From Eubacterium sp. (GTDB lineage: Bacteria > Bacillota > Clostridia > Lachnospirales > Lachnospiraceae): a DNA stretch of 64,000 nt. Every line of letters begins with the position of its first letter. Within the stretch, counting starts at the first letter, position 1. Of this stretch, positions 8,074 to 17,000 are shown one piece after another. Location of the stretch: NCBI GenBank assembly GCA_017433825.1, contig JAFRGL010000022.1:1-64000 (forward strand), given 5' to 3'. Under the pieces are notes generated by a model that made no database searches, had not been told where the DNA came from, and saw only the letters and a list, made by a program, of their open reading frames with translations. The translations under genes were made by a program, and so were the position numbers.

Positions 8074-9930
8074 ATGCTGAACTACTGGAACAGGCAGGAT
8101 AATCCTGCCACCTTTGAAACACTGGACGAAGTGAGGAAACATGCGCCGGAAGTGACAAACAGACTGGCCGGAAGCGAGAACGCTCCCCGTATCCCGAACC
8201 CTCTTCTGGAAAACTTCCCTGCCGGACTTCTGTATGTTTACCGTTCACCGAACATCTACGGAGGCGAAACCGCTGCGCGGAACAACACGACCTTCGTCGT
8301 TTTCCCGGACGGGCGTTTCGAGACAAAAGAAGCGGCAAAGGCATACCTGGAAAACCTCGGCCTGATTAAAAACATTGACGAAGCCGTAGGCACCATTCTT
8401 CTTATTCAGCCTGAAAAGGCCGCAGGTTACGGAGAATGCGACCTGCAGTATTGCTATACCCTTTTCAATGCCCTGTTCTGCGAAAAAGCTTTCGTGGAGG
8501 TGGACGGAAAACGCTGCGTATTCGCGGAGGCGGAATACTGCGGCGGTTACGGCAAAACTTATATGTTCGGCGAAGGCAAAGGCGCGACCTTTATGAATAA
8601 TTATGTGGCCGGGTCCCGGGACGAACTCATCGGCCGGGTGGCCGGGTATTTTACCTACGGCGGCGAAATGTGCGACGAAGCAAGGGTGAGCCAGTACGTC
8701 CCCGCCTTCCTGGTAAATGCCTGCGGCGTGGCCGTGCAGAAATTCCGCAGGGCAAATAAAACCAACGCCTTTGCTTTCTGTGAAGGTATTTCCCGGTTCT
8801 ACAACCAGAACATCCCCTTAAGGCAGGTGCGTACAGCAAAGGATGAAAAAGAAGGTCCCGGTTTCTGGATGGATAAAGCCTTCCGAAGCATGTTCATGTT
8901 CCTCCAGCGCACCGCCAATGTAATGACCAAATATCTGGAGCCCCGGGTCACCAACCGCTACCAGGGCTACGTGCCCGCGCCTCCCATCACCCGTTACGCG
9001 CTTTCAAAGCGGAATCCCATCCTAAACGGACGCGCGTTAGTGGGAGACCTTGAGGTTATCTTCCGGCACGACACGGAAAGATTCAGTGAATACAAAAGCC
9101 TTCCCGGAGACTTTGCCATCCCCGGCGCATACCTGGACACCTGGTACGAGGTCCTTCCGCAGAATGTGCTTAATAATACCGCCCCCGCTCACAGCGTACC
9201 CCTGCTTCTGGCGAACCACGGCGGCGGAGACGACCATCTGATGTTTCTGGATGAAACCGGCATCCTTCTCACCGCCGGTGAAAAAGGCTTTGCGGTGGTT
9301 GCCCCCATGCACAGCGGCATCACCACGGTCGCGGGAGAAGCGCACACCCGGCTCGTACAGTATATGCTTGACACCTATCCGGCCCTGGATCCGGAGCGTG
9401 TCTGGGTTACCGGCTACTCCATGGGCGGCTGGGCCTCCTACCACTGCATGGCGCAGCATCCCGAGGTGTATTCGGCGGCAATACCCATGGCCATGCCTCT
9501 CCGTCCGAAGGACCTGCCTGAGAAAACGGAAGAAATCTTCAGTAAATACGACCTTCCCAGCCTGCTCATCTCCTCCACTTATGACTTCGCAGCCTGGGAT
9601 TCGGATAACAATCACTTAAATGAAGGCGGCGAATACTTCCTGCAGAACTACAGCCGCTTCAACGGCATCGAGCCCGTAGAGGAATTTGACTACGAGGCAT
9701 ATCCGGTAATCGGCAGGCCTTACGATTCCTTCAGCCTTTCCACCGTCAACGGCGAATGGCGGAACGGCGAGTGGCTTGTCAAAAACAAAGGCGGCGTGCC
9801 CATGCTCGGCCTGAACGTGACGGAATACCTGCAGCATTCCCTGTGGCCGGGCTACGGTGATATTATCTACAACTTTGCAAAGCACTACCGCCGTTCAAAG
9901 GAAACCGGGGAAATCATTTACACGGAATGA
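8074..9930 (+). CDS. Large alpha/beta hydrolase (prolyl-oligopeptidase/esterase-like)
   Basis: 618 residues from ATG 8074, chosen because AAGGAGGAGAAAT stands just before it; an upstream in-frame start lies inside the previous gene and has no ribosome site. The C-terminal half is a hydrolase domain: LLANHGGGDDHLMF, the nucleophile elbow VWVTGYSMGGWASYHCM, then SSTYDFAAWDSDNNHLNEGG as likely acid region. This resembles the esterase/peptidase group related to polyhydroxybutyrate depolymerases. The N-terminal 300 residues are not recognised. No signal peptide is seen, so it is probably cytoplasmic. Substrate unknown. Confidence 0.7.
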   Translation: MLNYWNRQDNPATFETLDEVRKHAPEVTNRLAGSENAPRIPNPLLENFPAGLLYVYRSPNIYGGETAARNNTTFVVFPDGRFETKEAAKAYLENLGLIKNIDEAVGTILLIQPEKAAGYGECDLQYCYTLFNALFCEKAFVEVDGKRCVFAEAEYCGGYGKTYMFGEGKGATFMNNYVAGSRDELIGRVAGYFTYGGEMCDEARVSQYVPAFLVNACGVAVQKFRRANKTNAFAFCEGISRFYNQNIPLRQVRTAKDEKEGPGFWMDKAFRSMFMFLQRTANVMTKYLEPRVTNRYQGYVPAPPITRYALSKRNPILNGRALVGDLEVIFRHDTERFSEYKSLPGDFAIPGAYLDTWYEVLPQNVLNNTAPAHSVPLLLANHGGGDDHLMFLDETGILLTAGEKGFAVVAPMHSGITTVAGEAHTRLVQYMLDTYPALDPERVWVTGYSMGGWASYHCMAQHPEVYSAAIPMAMPLRPKDLPEKTEEIFSKYDLPSLLISSTYDFAAWDSDNNHLNEGGEYFLQNYSRFNGIEPVEEFDYEAYPVIGRPYDSFSLSTVNGEWRNGEWLVKNKGGVPMLGLNVTEYLQHSLWPGYGDIIYNFAKHYRRSKETGEIIYTE

Positions 9931-9959
9931 CTGCCTGCGCTTTCCATTTCCCGTAAGAT

Positions 9960-9994
9960 AAGAAGGCCGGAGCACAGCATGCTCCGGTCTTCTT
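9960..9994. terminator. Bidirectional terminator between convergent genes
   Basis: AAGAAG and CCGGAGCA pair with TGCTCCGG and CTTCTT around a short loop, with A-rich and T-rich flanks on either side. It lies between the plus-strand hydrolase gene ending at 9930 and the minus-strand flavoprotein gene ending at 10013, and can serve both. Confidence 0.8.
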
Positions 9995-10012
9995 TATTGT
10001 TCGATATACTGT

Positions 10013-11995
10013 CTAAATCCCTAACCCTGCGTTGAAGCCCGCGCGGATGGCATCTCCCAGCATCAGCGGGCGTTTCGCGTCGCCGATTACCCAAACCTCC
10101 GTCTCCGGCAGGGTATGCCTTAATGCTTCCACGGTCTTCTTCCTGGACTTCATGCCTGCCGCCATAAGGACAGTATCACAGGGATACTCTTCCGTTTTGC
10201 CGCTGTTTACATCGGTTATCAGCACGCTTTTTTCCGTTATGCGCGCGAGTCTTTTGCCGGTCAGCACGTCACCGCCGGCTTTGCGGATCATTTCGGTCAG
10301 CTGGCCGTTTCCCTGGGTAGGATTATACGGCAGTGCCGGAAGGGCTTCAAATACAGTGACTTTTCTGCCCTTCATTGCCAGGGAAGCCCCGCCCTCCAGT
10401 CCGAGGGAACCGCCCCCGATTACGGCGATATCATCACCCGTATCCACAAGGCCTCGTTCCGCGTCCGAACACCAGTGGACATGCGGCAGGTCTTTTCCGG
10501 GCACGTCCGGGAAGAAAGGATCGGCGCCTACCGCGATAACCAGCGCGTCAGGCGCGATTTCGCGCACCAATTCCGGGGTAAGTTCACAGTTAAGCCTGAT
10601 TTCAGCACCGCTTCTTTCAACCTGCCGGATGAAATAATCGCGGAATTCCTGCATGCCCGTTTTCAGGGGCATTGCAGACGCCGCAATCAGGTTTCCGCCC
10701 AGATGTCCTTCTCTCTCAGCCAGTATAACTTCATGTCCGCGTTCCAGGCATGTCAGTGCAGCCTGCATTCCCGCAGGGCCGCCGCCGGCAATAAGCACTT
10801 TCTTCTTAACGGGAGCTTCCGGCACATTGCCGCCTGCAAGCTCGAATTCCCTTCCAAGCTTCGGATTGACCGCGCAGGCCACCGTACGGGTGGTTGTTAT
10901 CCTCTTTCCGCACCAGTTGCAGCGGGTGCAGGGCCTCACCTCTTCAGGCATGTCAAAAGCGTATTTGCGCGGCATCTCAGGGTCCGCCATCAAGGCACGG
11001 GCAAACAGGCAGAAATCCGCCCAGCCGTTCGCAATGATTTCCTCCGCGTTTGCCAGCGTGTCAATACCGCCGGCTACGCTTACCCTGCTTTTCAGGAGCT
11101 TTTTGATTTCCCCGGCATAACCCACGTTCACCATTCTGCCGCGGAACATGTTGGGCGTCCAGTATTTGAAATATTCCCGGTCTGTATGCAGGCCTGCGGA
11201 TACACTGACGATATCGAACATACCGTCCAGCATCTGCAGATATCTTTTTGTCTCCTCAAAATGCATGCCGTCCGGATGTATCTCGTCTGCGGAAACCCGC
11301 ATCTCTATGACAAAATCTTCCCCGCATTTCCTGCGGATGCCCTCCAGGATTTCCATGCAGAAATGCGCGCGGTTTTCCAGCGGCCCGCCGTATTCGTCGG
11401 TTCTGCGGTTGTAAAGCGGGCTTGAGAACTGGCCGATGAGGTTGCCGTGCCCGGCATGCAGGAAGATGGAGTTCATGCCTGCCCTCTTGCAGCGGTAGGC
11501 CGCGTCAATATACTGCTGCCGCACCTTCTTAATCTGTTCCGGCGTCATTTCCATGGCTTTAACAGGTTCCCTGCCGTTAGCCGCGGCCTTCATCCTGTCC
11601 ATGGGCATAAACTGCGCGGAAGGCCCTATGGCGGGAAGATGCGTCAGGTCCCACGCCGCATCCAGTCCGGAATGGTTGACTTCCATCTGACCCACAACAC
11701 CATACTGCTCAAACATGTCAACGAGGCGCGTGAGCGAAGGAATATAGTGGTCATTGTCCAGTGCTGCCTGCCTGGGCTCGTCCTGGTAATGCTCGATATC
11801 GACGGAGCAGTTGCCCAGTGTGATTATGCCGGCGCCGCCTCTGGCAATGGGACGGAAATACTCGATATGCTCCGTAGTCATAAAGCCTTTGGGGTCGGTG
11901 AGTTTCGGCGATGTCGGTGCCATGTGGATCCTGTTTTTGTATTCCACGCCCCGGATTTCCATCGGGGAAAACACGTGTTTATAACTGCTGCCCAT
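10013..11995 (-). CDS. NADH:flavin oxidoreductase / enoate-reductase-type Fe-S flavoprotein
   Basis: 660 residues, the size of the three-domain family that includes 2,4-dienoyl-CoA reductase, enoate reductase and bile-acid BaiCD/BaiH. An N-terminal FMN-binding TIM barrel (about 1-340) has the HAGHGNLIGQFSSPLYN and RTDEYGGPLENR motifs. A 4Fe-4S site follows (CTRCNWCGKR with a later Cys in VACAVNPKLG). A two-Rossmann FAD/NAD(P) region has VLIAGGGPAGMQAA and IAVIGGGSLGLEGG. Such enzymes reduce activated C=C bonds in anaerobes. The substrate cannot be assigned; bile-acid or plant-derived enoates are possibilities only. A phosphoesterase gene lies 18 bp upstream. Confidence 0.88.
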   Translation of the reverse strand: MGSSYKHVFSPMEIRGVEYKNRIHMAPTSPKLTDPKGFMTTEHIEYFRPIARGGAGIITLGNCSVDIEHYQDEPRQAALDNDHYIPSLTRLVDMFEQYGVVGQMEVNHSGLDAAWDLTHLPAIGPSAQFMPMDRMKAAANGREPVKAMEMTPEQIKKVRQQYIDAAYRCKRAGMNSIFLHAGHGNLIGQFSSPLYNRRTDEYGGPLENRAHFCMEILEGIRRKCGEDFVIEMRVSADEIHPDGMHFEETKRYLQMLDGMFDIVSVSAGLHTDREYFKYWTPNMFRGRMVNVGYAGEIKKLLKSRVSVAGGIDTLANAEEIIANGWADFCLFARALMADPEMPRKYAFDMPEEVRPCTRCNWCGKRITTTRTVACAVNPKLGREFELAGGNVPEAPVKKKVLIAGGGPAGMQAALTCLERGHEVILAEREGHLGGNLIAASAMPLKTGMQEFRDYFIRQVERSGAEIRLNCELTPELVREIAPDALVIAVGADPFFPDVPGKDLPHVHWCSDAERGLVDTGDDIAVIGGGSLGLEGGASLAMKGRKVTVFEALPALPYNPTQGNGQLTEMIRKAGGDVLTGKRLARITEKSVLITDVNSGKTEEYPCDTVLMAAGMKSRKKTVEALRHTLPETEVWVIGDAKRPLMLGDAIRAGFNAGLGI

Positions 11996-12013
11996 ACCGG
12001 TTCTCCTTTTTTC

Positions 12014-12877
12014 TTATTTCGTAAGCACTGTTTCCAGAAACCTTTTAAGCTGCGGCACGCCATCCGAGACGCAGGCCAGGTTATGCTCTCCGAGTTTCTC
12101 CATCTTGTTCGTGCCGTGGTAGTCGCTGCCCGCGGTTACGTACAAATCATATTTGTCCGCGAAGGCCAGCTGTTCGGCAATCAGTCTCGGGGTAAAGCCG
12201 GAATAATAGGCTTCCAGCCCCTTTAAACCGAAGCCCAAAAGCTTTTTCAGCCGTTCTTCCATCTCATCCCCCAGGATAAGCTCGTCGCCGCTGCCGTAGG
12301 CAGGATGCGCAAGGACGGGGATGCCGCCGGAAGAAAGAATGCTTTCTATGGCTTCCTCCGGCCGGATGTATTCGTTCGGGAAACGCCGTTTATCAATATA
12401 ACCGGATATGGCTTCCTGGATGGTCTTCACATACCCGTGCTTAATCATCAGGTTGCCGATATGCGGTTTTCCGGGATTGTCCCGGGCCAGAAGCTCCTCT
12501 GTCTCTTCCCTGGTAAATGCAAAACCGAATTCCGAATTCAGGAAATCCAGCCTGGCTTTTGTCTTTTTCATCCGGAAGCCGTGGCCTTTTTCCACAATGG
12601 CCCGTATGGCCTCCGCTTCCGGGTCATAGCCGTACCCTAAGATATGGTATTTCCCGTCTTCATCCTTACACGAAATTTCAATCCCGTTAATAAACAGCGG
12701 GTCGTCATCCTTTCTTACCGCACGGATTTGGGCGCACCCCTTTAAGGCATCATGGTCTGTTATCGCAAAAAGGCCGATGCCCGCTTCTTTAACGCGAGTG
12801 AGAATCTCCGGCGGCGTATCGGTTCCGTCGGAGACCGTTGTATGCATATGCAAATCTATGATTTCCGGTATTGTCAT
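12014..12877 (-). CDS. PHP-domain phosphoesterase (RNase AM/TrpH-like)
   Basis: 287 residues. The N-terminus IDLHMHTTVSDGTDTPPEIL gives the HxH plus D metal-binding motif of the PHP family, ITDHDALKG supplies the next ligands, and later motifs include GIEISCKDEDGKYHILGYG, GIPVLAHPA and VTAGSDYHG. Family members hydrolyse 3',5'-nucleoside bisphosphates or trim RNA 5' ends. This length and motif order fit that branch rather than histidinol phosphatase. It sits just upstream of the flavoprotein gene and is likely cotranscribed with it, with no evident functional link. Confidence 0.85.
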   Translation of the reverse strand: MTIPEIIDLHMHTTVSDGTDTPPEILTRVKEAGIGLFAITDHDALKGCAQIRAVRKDDDPLFINGIEISCKDEDGKYHILGYGYDPEAEAIRAIVEKGHGFRMKKTKARLDFLNSEFGFAFTREETEELLARDNPGKPHIGNLMIKHGYVKTIQEAISGYIDKRRFPNEYIRPEEAIESILSSGGIPVLAHPAYGSGDELILGDEMEERLKKLLGFGLKGLEAYYSGFTPRLIAEQLAFADKYDLYVTAGSDYHGTNKMEKLGEHNLACVSDGVPQLKRFLETVLTK

Positions 12878-12989
12878 TTTTCTTTCCTGTTTTATGTGGT
12901 TTCTGCTGCTGTCTTAAAATATTATATGCTTCCTTCCCTTCATTTACAAGGCAAACGTGCCGCGGCGGGAAGGCCGTCCGGGCAGTGGC

Positions 12990-13022
12990 AAAAAAATAAA
13001 CGGCAGGGACTGTTCCCTGCCG
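12990..13022 (-). terminator. Original tRNA-Arg terminator, stranded left of the island
   Basis: CGGCAGGGA (13001-13009) pairs perfectly with TCCCTGCCG (13014-13022); on the minus strand it is followed by TTTATTTTTTT. It stands 8 bp beyond the left att repeat, on the strand of the tRNA-Arg gene. Before insertion the tRNA 3' end at the repeat would have been followed directly by this terminator. No gene now precedes it closely. Confidence 0.7.
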
Positions 13023-13030
13023 CTTTTATG

Positions 13031-13050
13031 CGTGCGTTAGAGGATTCGAA
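13031..13050 (+). repeat. Left attachment-site repeat (attL)
   Basis: CGTGCGTTAGAGGATTCGAA is a perfect 20-bp copy of the tRNA-Arg 3' end at 23919-23938, in the same orientation. Bases on both sides differ between the copies, so 20 bp is the exact shared core. It contains the T-loop and 3' acceptor strand, the usual target of tyrosine integrases. Confidence 0.9.
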
Positions 13051-13109
13051 AGTAACGTACGGTAAAACATAAAGCAAAAAAGGAGGTTTTTGGCCATGTC
13101 ATCCCTTCA

Positions 13110-13134
13110 GCCACCAGTTTTTGCCACCAAAATT
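13110..13134 (+). other. Candidate integrase arm-type sites, left end
   Basis: Two tandem motifs GCCACCAGTTTTT (13110-13122) and GCCACCAAAATT (13123-13134) lie 60 bp inside the left att repeat. A related GCCACCAATTTTT stands at 23835-23847 inside the right end. Similar short repeats at both ends of an island are typical of integrase arm sites; binding is not shown. Confidence 0.4.
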
Positions 13135-13163
13135 ATCTATTTGAGTCAGAATTTATACTCAAT

Positions 13164-13340
13164 TCAGCACTGCTTTAAAATCTCATTTGCCGTGTGTCTG
13201 GACTTAATTTTTCCGTCTACCGTGACATATATATTGGTTGCCGGATAATACCAAATATCATGGTCTCCTTTTCCGTGCCGTTCAAAAGCATATCCATGTT
13301 CTTTCAGTATTTGCCGAACCTTTTTTTCGTACTCAGCCAT
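13164..13340 (-). CDS. hicA: HicA-type toxin (mRNA interferase)
   Basis: 58 residues from ATG 13340, which overlaps the antitoxin stop as TAATG. HicA toxins are small double-stranded-RNA-binding-fold RNases that cut mRNA in a ribosome-independent way. The visible pattern KKVRQILKEHGYAFERHGKGDHDIWYY has the family glycine-x-histidine region where the catalytic histidine sits (GDHDIW), followed by the positively charged KIKSRHTANEILKQC end. An extended start further upstream lies within the antitoxin and is not needed. The pair may stabilise the island in the chromosome. Confidence 0.75.
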   Translation of the reverse strand: MAEYEKKVRQILKEHGYAFERHGKGDHDIWYYPATNIYVTVDGKIKSRHTANEILKQC

Positions 13341-13570
13341 TATACCATTGCAACCTGCCTTTTCTCTGCACGAATCATATACTCGGAACAAACGGTCTGG
13401 TTGTTTAATGCAATTAATTCAGGAACTGCTTCCTGCGCACGATACATGAGCCTGTCTAATGACCCATCTTCCAGAACCAGTCCTCTGACTTCAGGACTGG
13501 TTGCGATCCACACATCAGCTTCATCATCCCATATACAGTTTATATGAATGATCGAAATATCATTGTTCAT
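13340..13570 (-). CDS. HicB-like antitoxin (DUF1902 type)
   Basis: 76 residues from ATG 13570 (MNNDISIIHINCIW); an earlier in-frame start is possible. The core HINCIWDDEADVWIATSPEVRGLVLEDGSLDRLM matches the HicB/DUF1902 fold, a partially degraded RNase-H-like domain that masks the toxin. No separate DNA-binding domain is visible in this short form. It is translated just before the toxin with a 1-nt overlap, the common antitoxin-first order. Confidence 0.7.
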   Translation of the reverse strand: MNNDISIIHINCIWDDEADVWIATSPEVRGLVLEDGSLDRLMYRAQEAVPELIALNNQTVCSEYMIRAEKRQVAMV

Positions 13571-14087
13571 AACTGGTCTCCTCAGATTTATTCTCAAACT
13601 TAAAATTCATCTTTTCCATCTTCTTATTTTGTTTGATTCTGTGTTCTCTGTCAATAACAAACTTGTGTTTTATCAATGTCTCCGGTGATTTGATAACCGT
13701 TTCCCGGTGTTAATAAAGAGGGCAAGATACGCATTTTGTCTTACGTTGCAAAATGCCTTCTTGTTAGGGAGCGCCCTAAAAACCCCTGTTGTATCTTACT
13801 GTCATCGAAACAGCAGCACATCCGAAGAAAAAGCAGAAACACAGGAGCCTGCAAAAAAGTCCTCATCCCCGGCTGACAGGCTTCCGGTCTTCTTACTGCT
13901 ATCCGCTTCCTCCTTGTTTCTGATTCTGTTAAAACAGGACTTCATGACCTGTGCGTCCTTCAGATCATTGATATGCTCCTTCCATTCATTCAAACTTCTC
14001 CTGCGGGCATTAATTAAGGCCGCCTGCCTTATGCAAACGGCCTTGCCGATCATTCCTGTTTTCAAATCGGTTTCAAATTGTCCCTGA
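13571..14087. other. Intergenic stretch inside the island, no supported gene
   Basis: About 520 bp between the HicAB pair and the end of the surface-protein gene. A minus-strand frame of 87 codons (13802-14065) has an amphipathic, basic look (IRQAALINARRRSLNEWKEHINDL) but no clear ribosome site and no recognised family, so it may be a relic. The rest is AT-rich and shows no RNA gene or strong hairpin. Confidence 0.5.
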
Positions 14088-17000
14088 CTACTTTATCATC
14101 TTTCTTCTCAATGCAAATACCAGGATCAGGCTTCCTAACGATCCGGCAAGAAGCAGCATCCAAAGTCCTGCCGGATTATTGTCGCCGGTATTTGTCGGCG
14201 CGGGTGTCGGAGTGTTTGTCGGCGTGGCAGCTGCCTGTACTTCAAACTCTGTCCCGCAGGAACCGTCCGTATACAGGAACTCTATGGTATGTCTGCCGAC
14301 ATCCAGCTTATCGATCAGTGTCGATTTCAGCGTTACGACGGTGCTGCCGGATTTGGAATCGTACATGGAGGAAACAACCTCTTTGCTGTCGATTTTGATT
14401 CCGGTGAACTTGCCGTAATCGCCGTCAGTCTTAAAGGTCAGTCCTTTGCCGCTTCCCTTCTGCACTTTCCCGTCCGCGCCTTCGATCACCTTGTAGACGG
14501 GCTTCTTCGCGTAGGTGTAGGTGTAGGCCGGGTTGTCTTTGATTTCTGTTTCCGTACTCGGTGTAACGTCCCAGCTGCCTGCCATGTAACCTTCCGCCGG
14601 TTTGTTCCCCACTGCCGGAACCTGTTCTGCGGAAAGCTTCAGGGTATCGCCTTCGTAGCCGTTCAGGGTAACAACGACATCCTCTGTCTTCCCATCGTCC
14701 CAGGCGCCGTTCACGACTTTAAAGGTAACGGTCTGACTGATCTTTTCTTCCCCGGCAAATTTTGCCGTGTAGGTCGCCTCCCCGGTCACCGATACGACCT
14801 CCGGCGTCCAGCCGTCGAATATATAACGGAACTGTGCAGTCTCCTCCTTGACAGGCTTTTCACCTTTATATTCAGGCTTCTTGCCGTAATCAACCGCACT
14901 GCTCTGCAGTTCGGTACCGTCCTCGTTGACGAACTTGATTGTGTAGCTCTTCGTCTTCTCGGCAAATTTAGCCGTGTAGGTTGCTTCACCGGTTACCTCT
15001 ACGATTTCCGGAGTCCAACCGTCAAATACATAACGGAACTGTGCAGTCTCCTCCTTGGTAGGCGTCGTGCCCGCATATGTAGGCTTCGTGCCATACGCAA
15101 CCTTGGTGCTCTGCAGCTCTTTGCCGTCTTCGTTCACAAACTTGATTGTAAACTCTTTGAGAACCGCCTTATACTTCGCCGTATAATTGGCATCGCCCGT
15201 CACCTCGGACAGTTCCGGATCCCAACCTTCAAACTCGTAAGTATACTTTTCGTCGTCCTTTTTCGTAGGTGTCTTCTCAGGCGTCTTGATATCCCCAGGC
15301 TTGGTACCATAGTTGTAAGGTGCTGCCTCAAGCAGAACGGTCTTGCCGTCTTCATCGTAGAAAGTAACCTCGTACTGCTTTGTCTCGACGATATACGCTG
15401 CCGTGAATGTAATCGGCCCCGTCATGTCCTCAGTAATGGTCGGCAAATCGTCAGAAGCATACGTGGCTTCCCCGTAGGACCAACCGTCAAACGTATACTT
15501 CTCAGCATCGGTGTCCTGCATAGTCGGCTCTTCTCCCGTATACTTCGGAGCCTTGCCGACAAATCCCTTCGTGGTAGCAAGCACCGTCTGGTCTTCGTCA
15601 GCGTTTACAAACTGAACTTCGATGTAAGGTTCGATGACTACTACCGATGCAGCAACATCAGGGGAAGTAGGATCGACGATGGTGTAGAAGTCAGAATACA
15701 TAGCATCGTCTGCCGTATCCGCAATCACCTTAACCTCGCCGTCCTCAGGAGTCGAAATGCCATATCCATCCGGGATAACAATGTCATTTTCTCCAATGCA
15801 TGGCGTATAAATGGCTATTCCGTCATTCGTGCTGATCTCCGTACGAGCCTCAGGCAACGTGATGGTGCCGGCAGCGCAGATACCGTAACCGCTGCCGCCC
15901 ATCGTAATGGACACCTCTCTACCGAGAGCAACATCACCATTTCCGCTCGATCCGTTAACTGCATACAAGCCGTAATCGACGGATTCTGCGCAAATCAACT
16001 TTAATGTACCGCCAACCCTAATATCACCGTCGAAGCTGTACAGCAGACATCCGCCGATACCCTGATCTTCACTCAAGGATACATCGCCGGTAACATCAAT
16101 GCTTTTTGCGTATATTCCGTTACCTTTCGATCCCAGTAAAGCATCACCGTTAACAGTAATCGACGAATCCTTGCAATATATATCATTGAGTGTTTGTTCG
16201 CCTGCTCCTTCGCCTGTCAACGTGATGTCCACATCGCCTGTGATCGTAAGGTCATACGAAGACTCGTTCAAAATACCGGTAGATACGGTAGAACTGCTGA
16301 GGATAAGCCCGCTGTCCGCACGGATCTCAAGCGGTTTTTCCGCAGCATCGGAGACGTAAATCAGAGCCTCGGGAATATCCCAAGTGCTGTCGTACCTGAG
16401 CGAAATCTCATCGCCTGTTAAAATTGTAAGGACATATTTATCCGTTTTTTCCTCGAAGGAGATCCTCTCGCTGCCTGCCGCATCGCCGAGAACATTGCCC
16501 TGATTCACGGTCGTGATCTGTGTGCCGCCAACCCAGACAGGGAAGTGTTTCAGGACCTCGAACGCCGCCTTACCGGATCCGTCCGTATACAGGAACTCTA
16601 TCATATGGCTGCCGGCTTCCAGCTGGTCGATGTATTCAGCTTTAAGCTCCACGATCGTGCTGCCGGATTTTGCATCATACAAGGACGCAGCAACGTCTTT
16701 ATCATCGATGCGAATGCCGGTAAACTTCGCGAAATCTCCGTCCGTCCTGAAGGTCAGACCTTCTCCGCTGCCTTTCGTCACTATACCGTCCGCGCCTTCG
16801 ATCACGTTGTATGAATGCTTCGGTGCATAGGTGTATTTGTATGTGGTATCCGTTGTGATCTCCGTACCTGCGACCGGCTCCGCATCCCAGCTGCCGGCCA
16901 TGTAATCATCTGCCGGTTCGTTTCCGACCGCAGGAATGTCATCGCCGCTCAGCTTAAGAATCTTATTTTCATCCTCGTAGCGTGAGAGTTCAACGACCTT

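Noticed and set aside
14289-16004. A 571-codon plus-strand open frame opposite the giant surface-protein gene
   Set aside because: It mirrors a repeat-rich real gene with a signal peptide and ribosome site; the antisense translation is low in family features and has no ribosome site.
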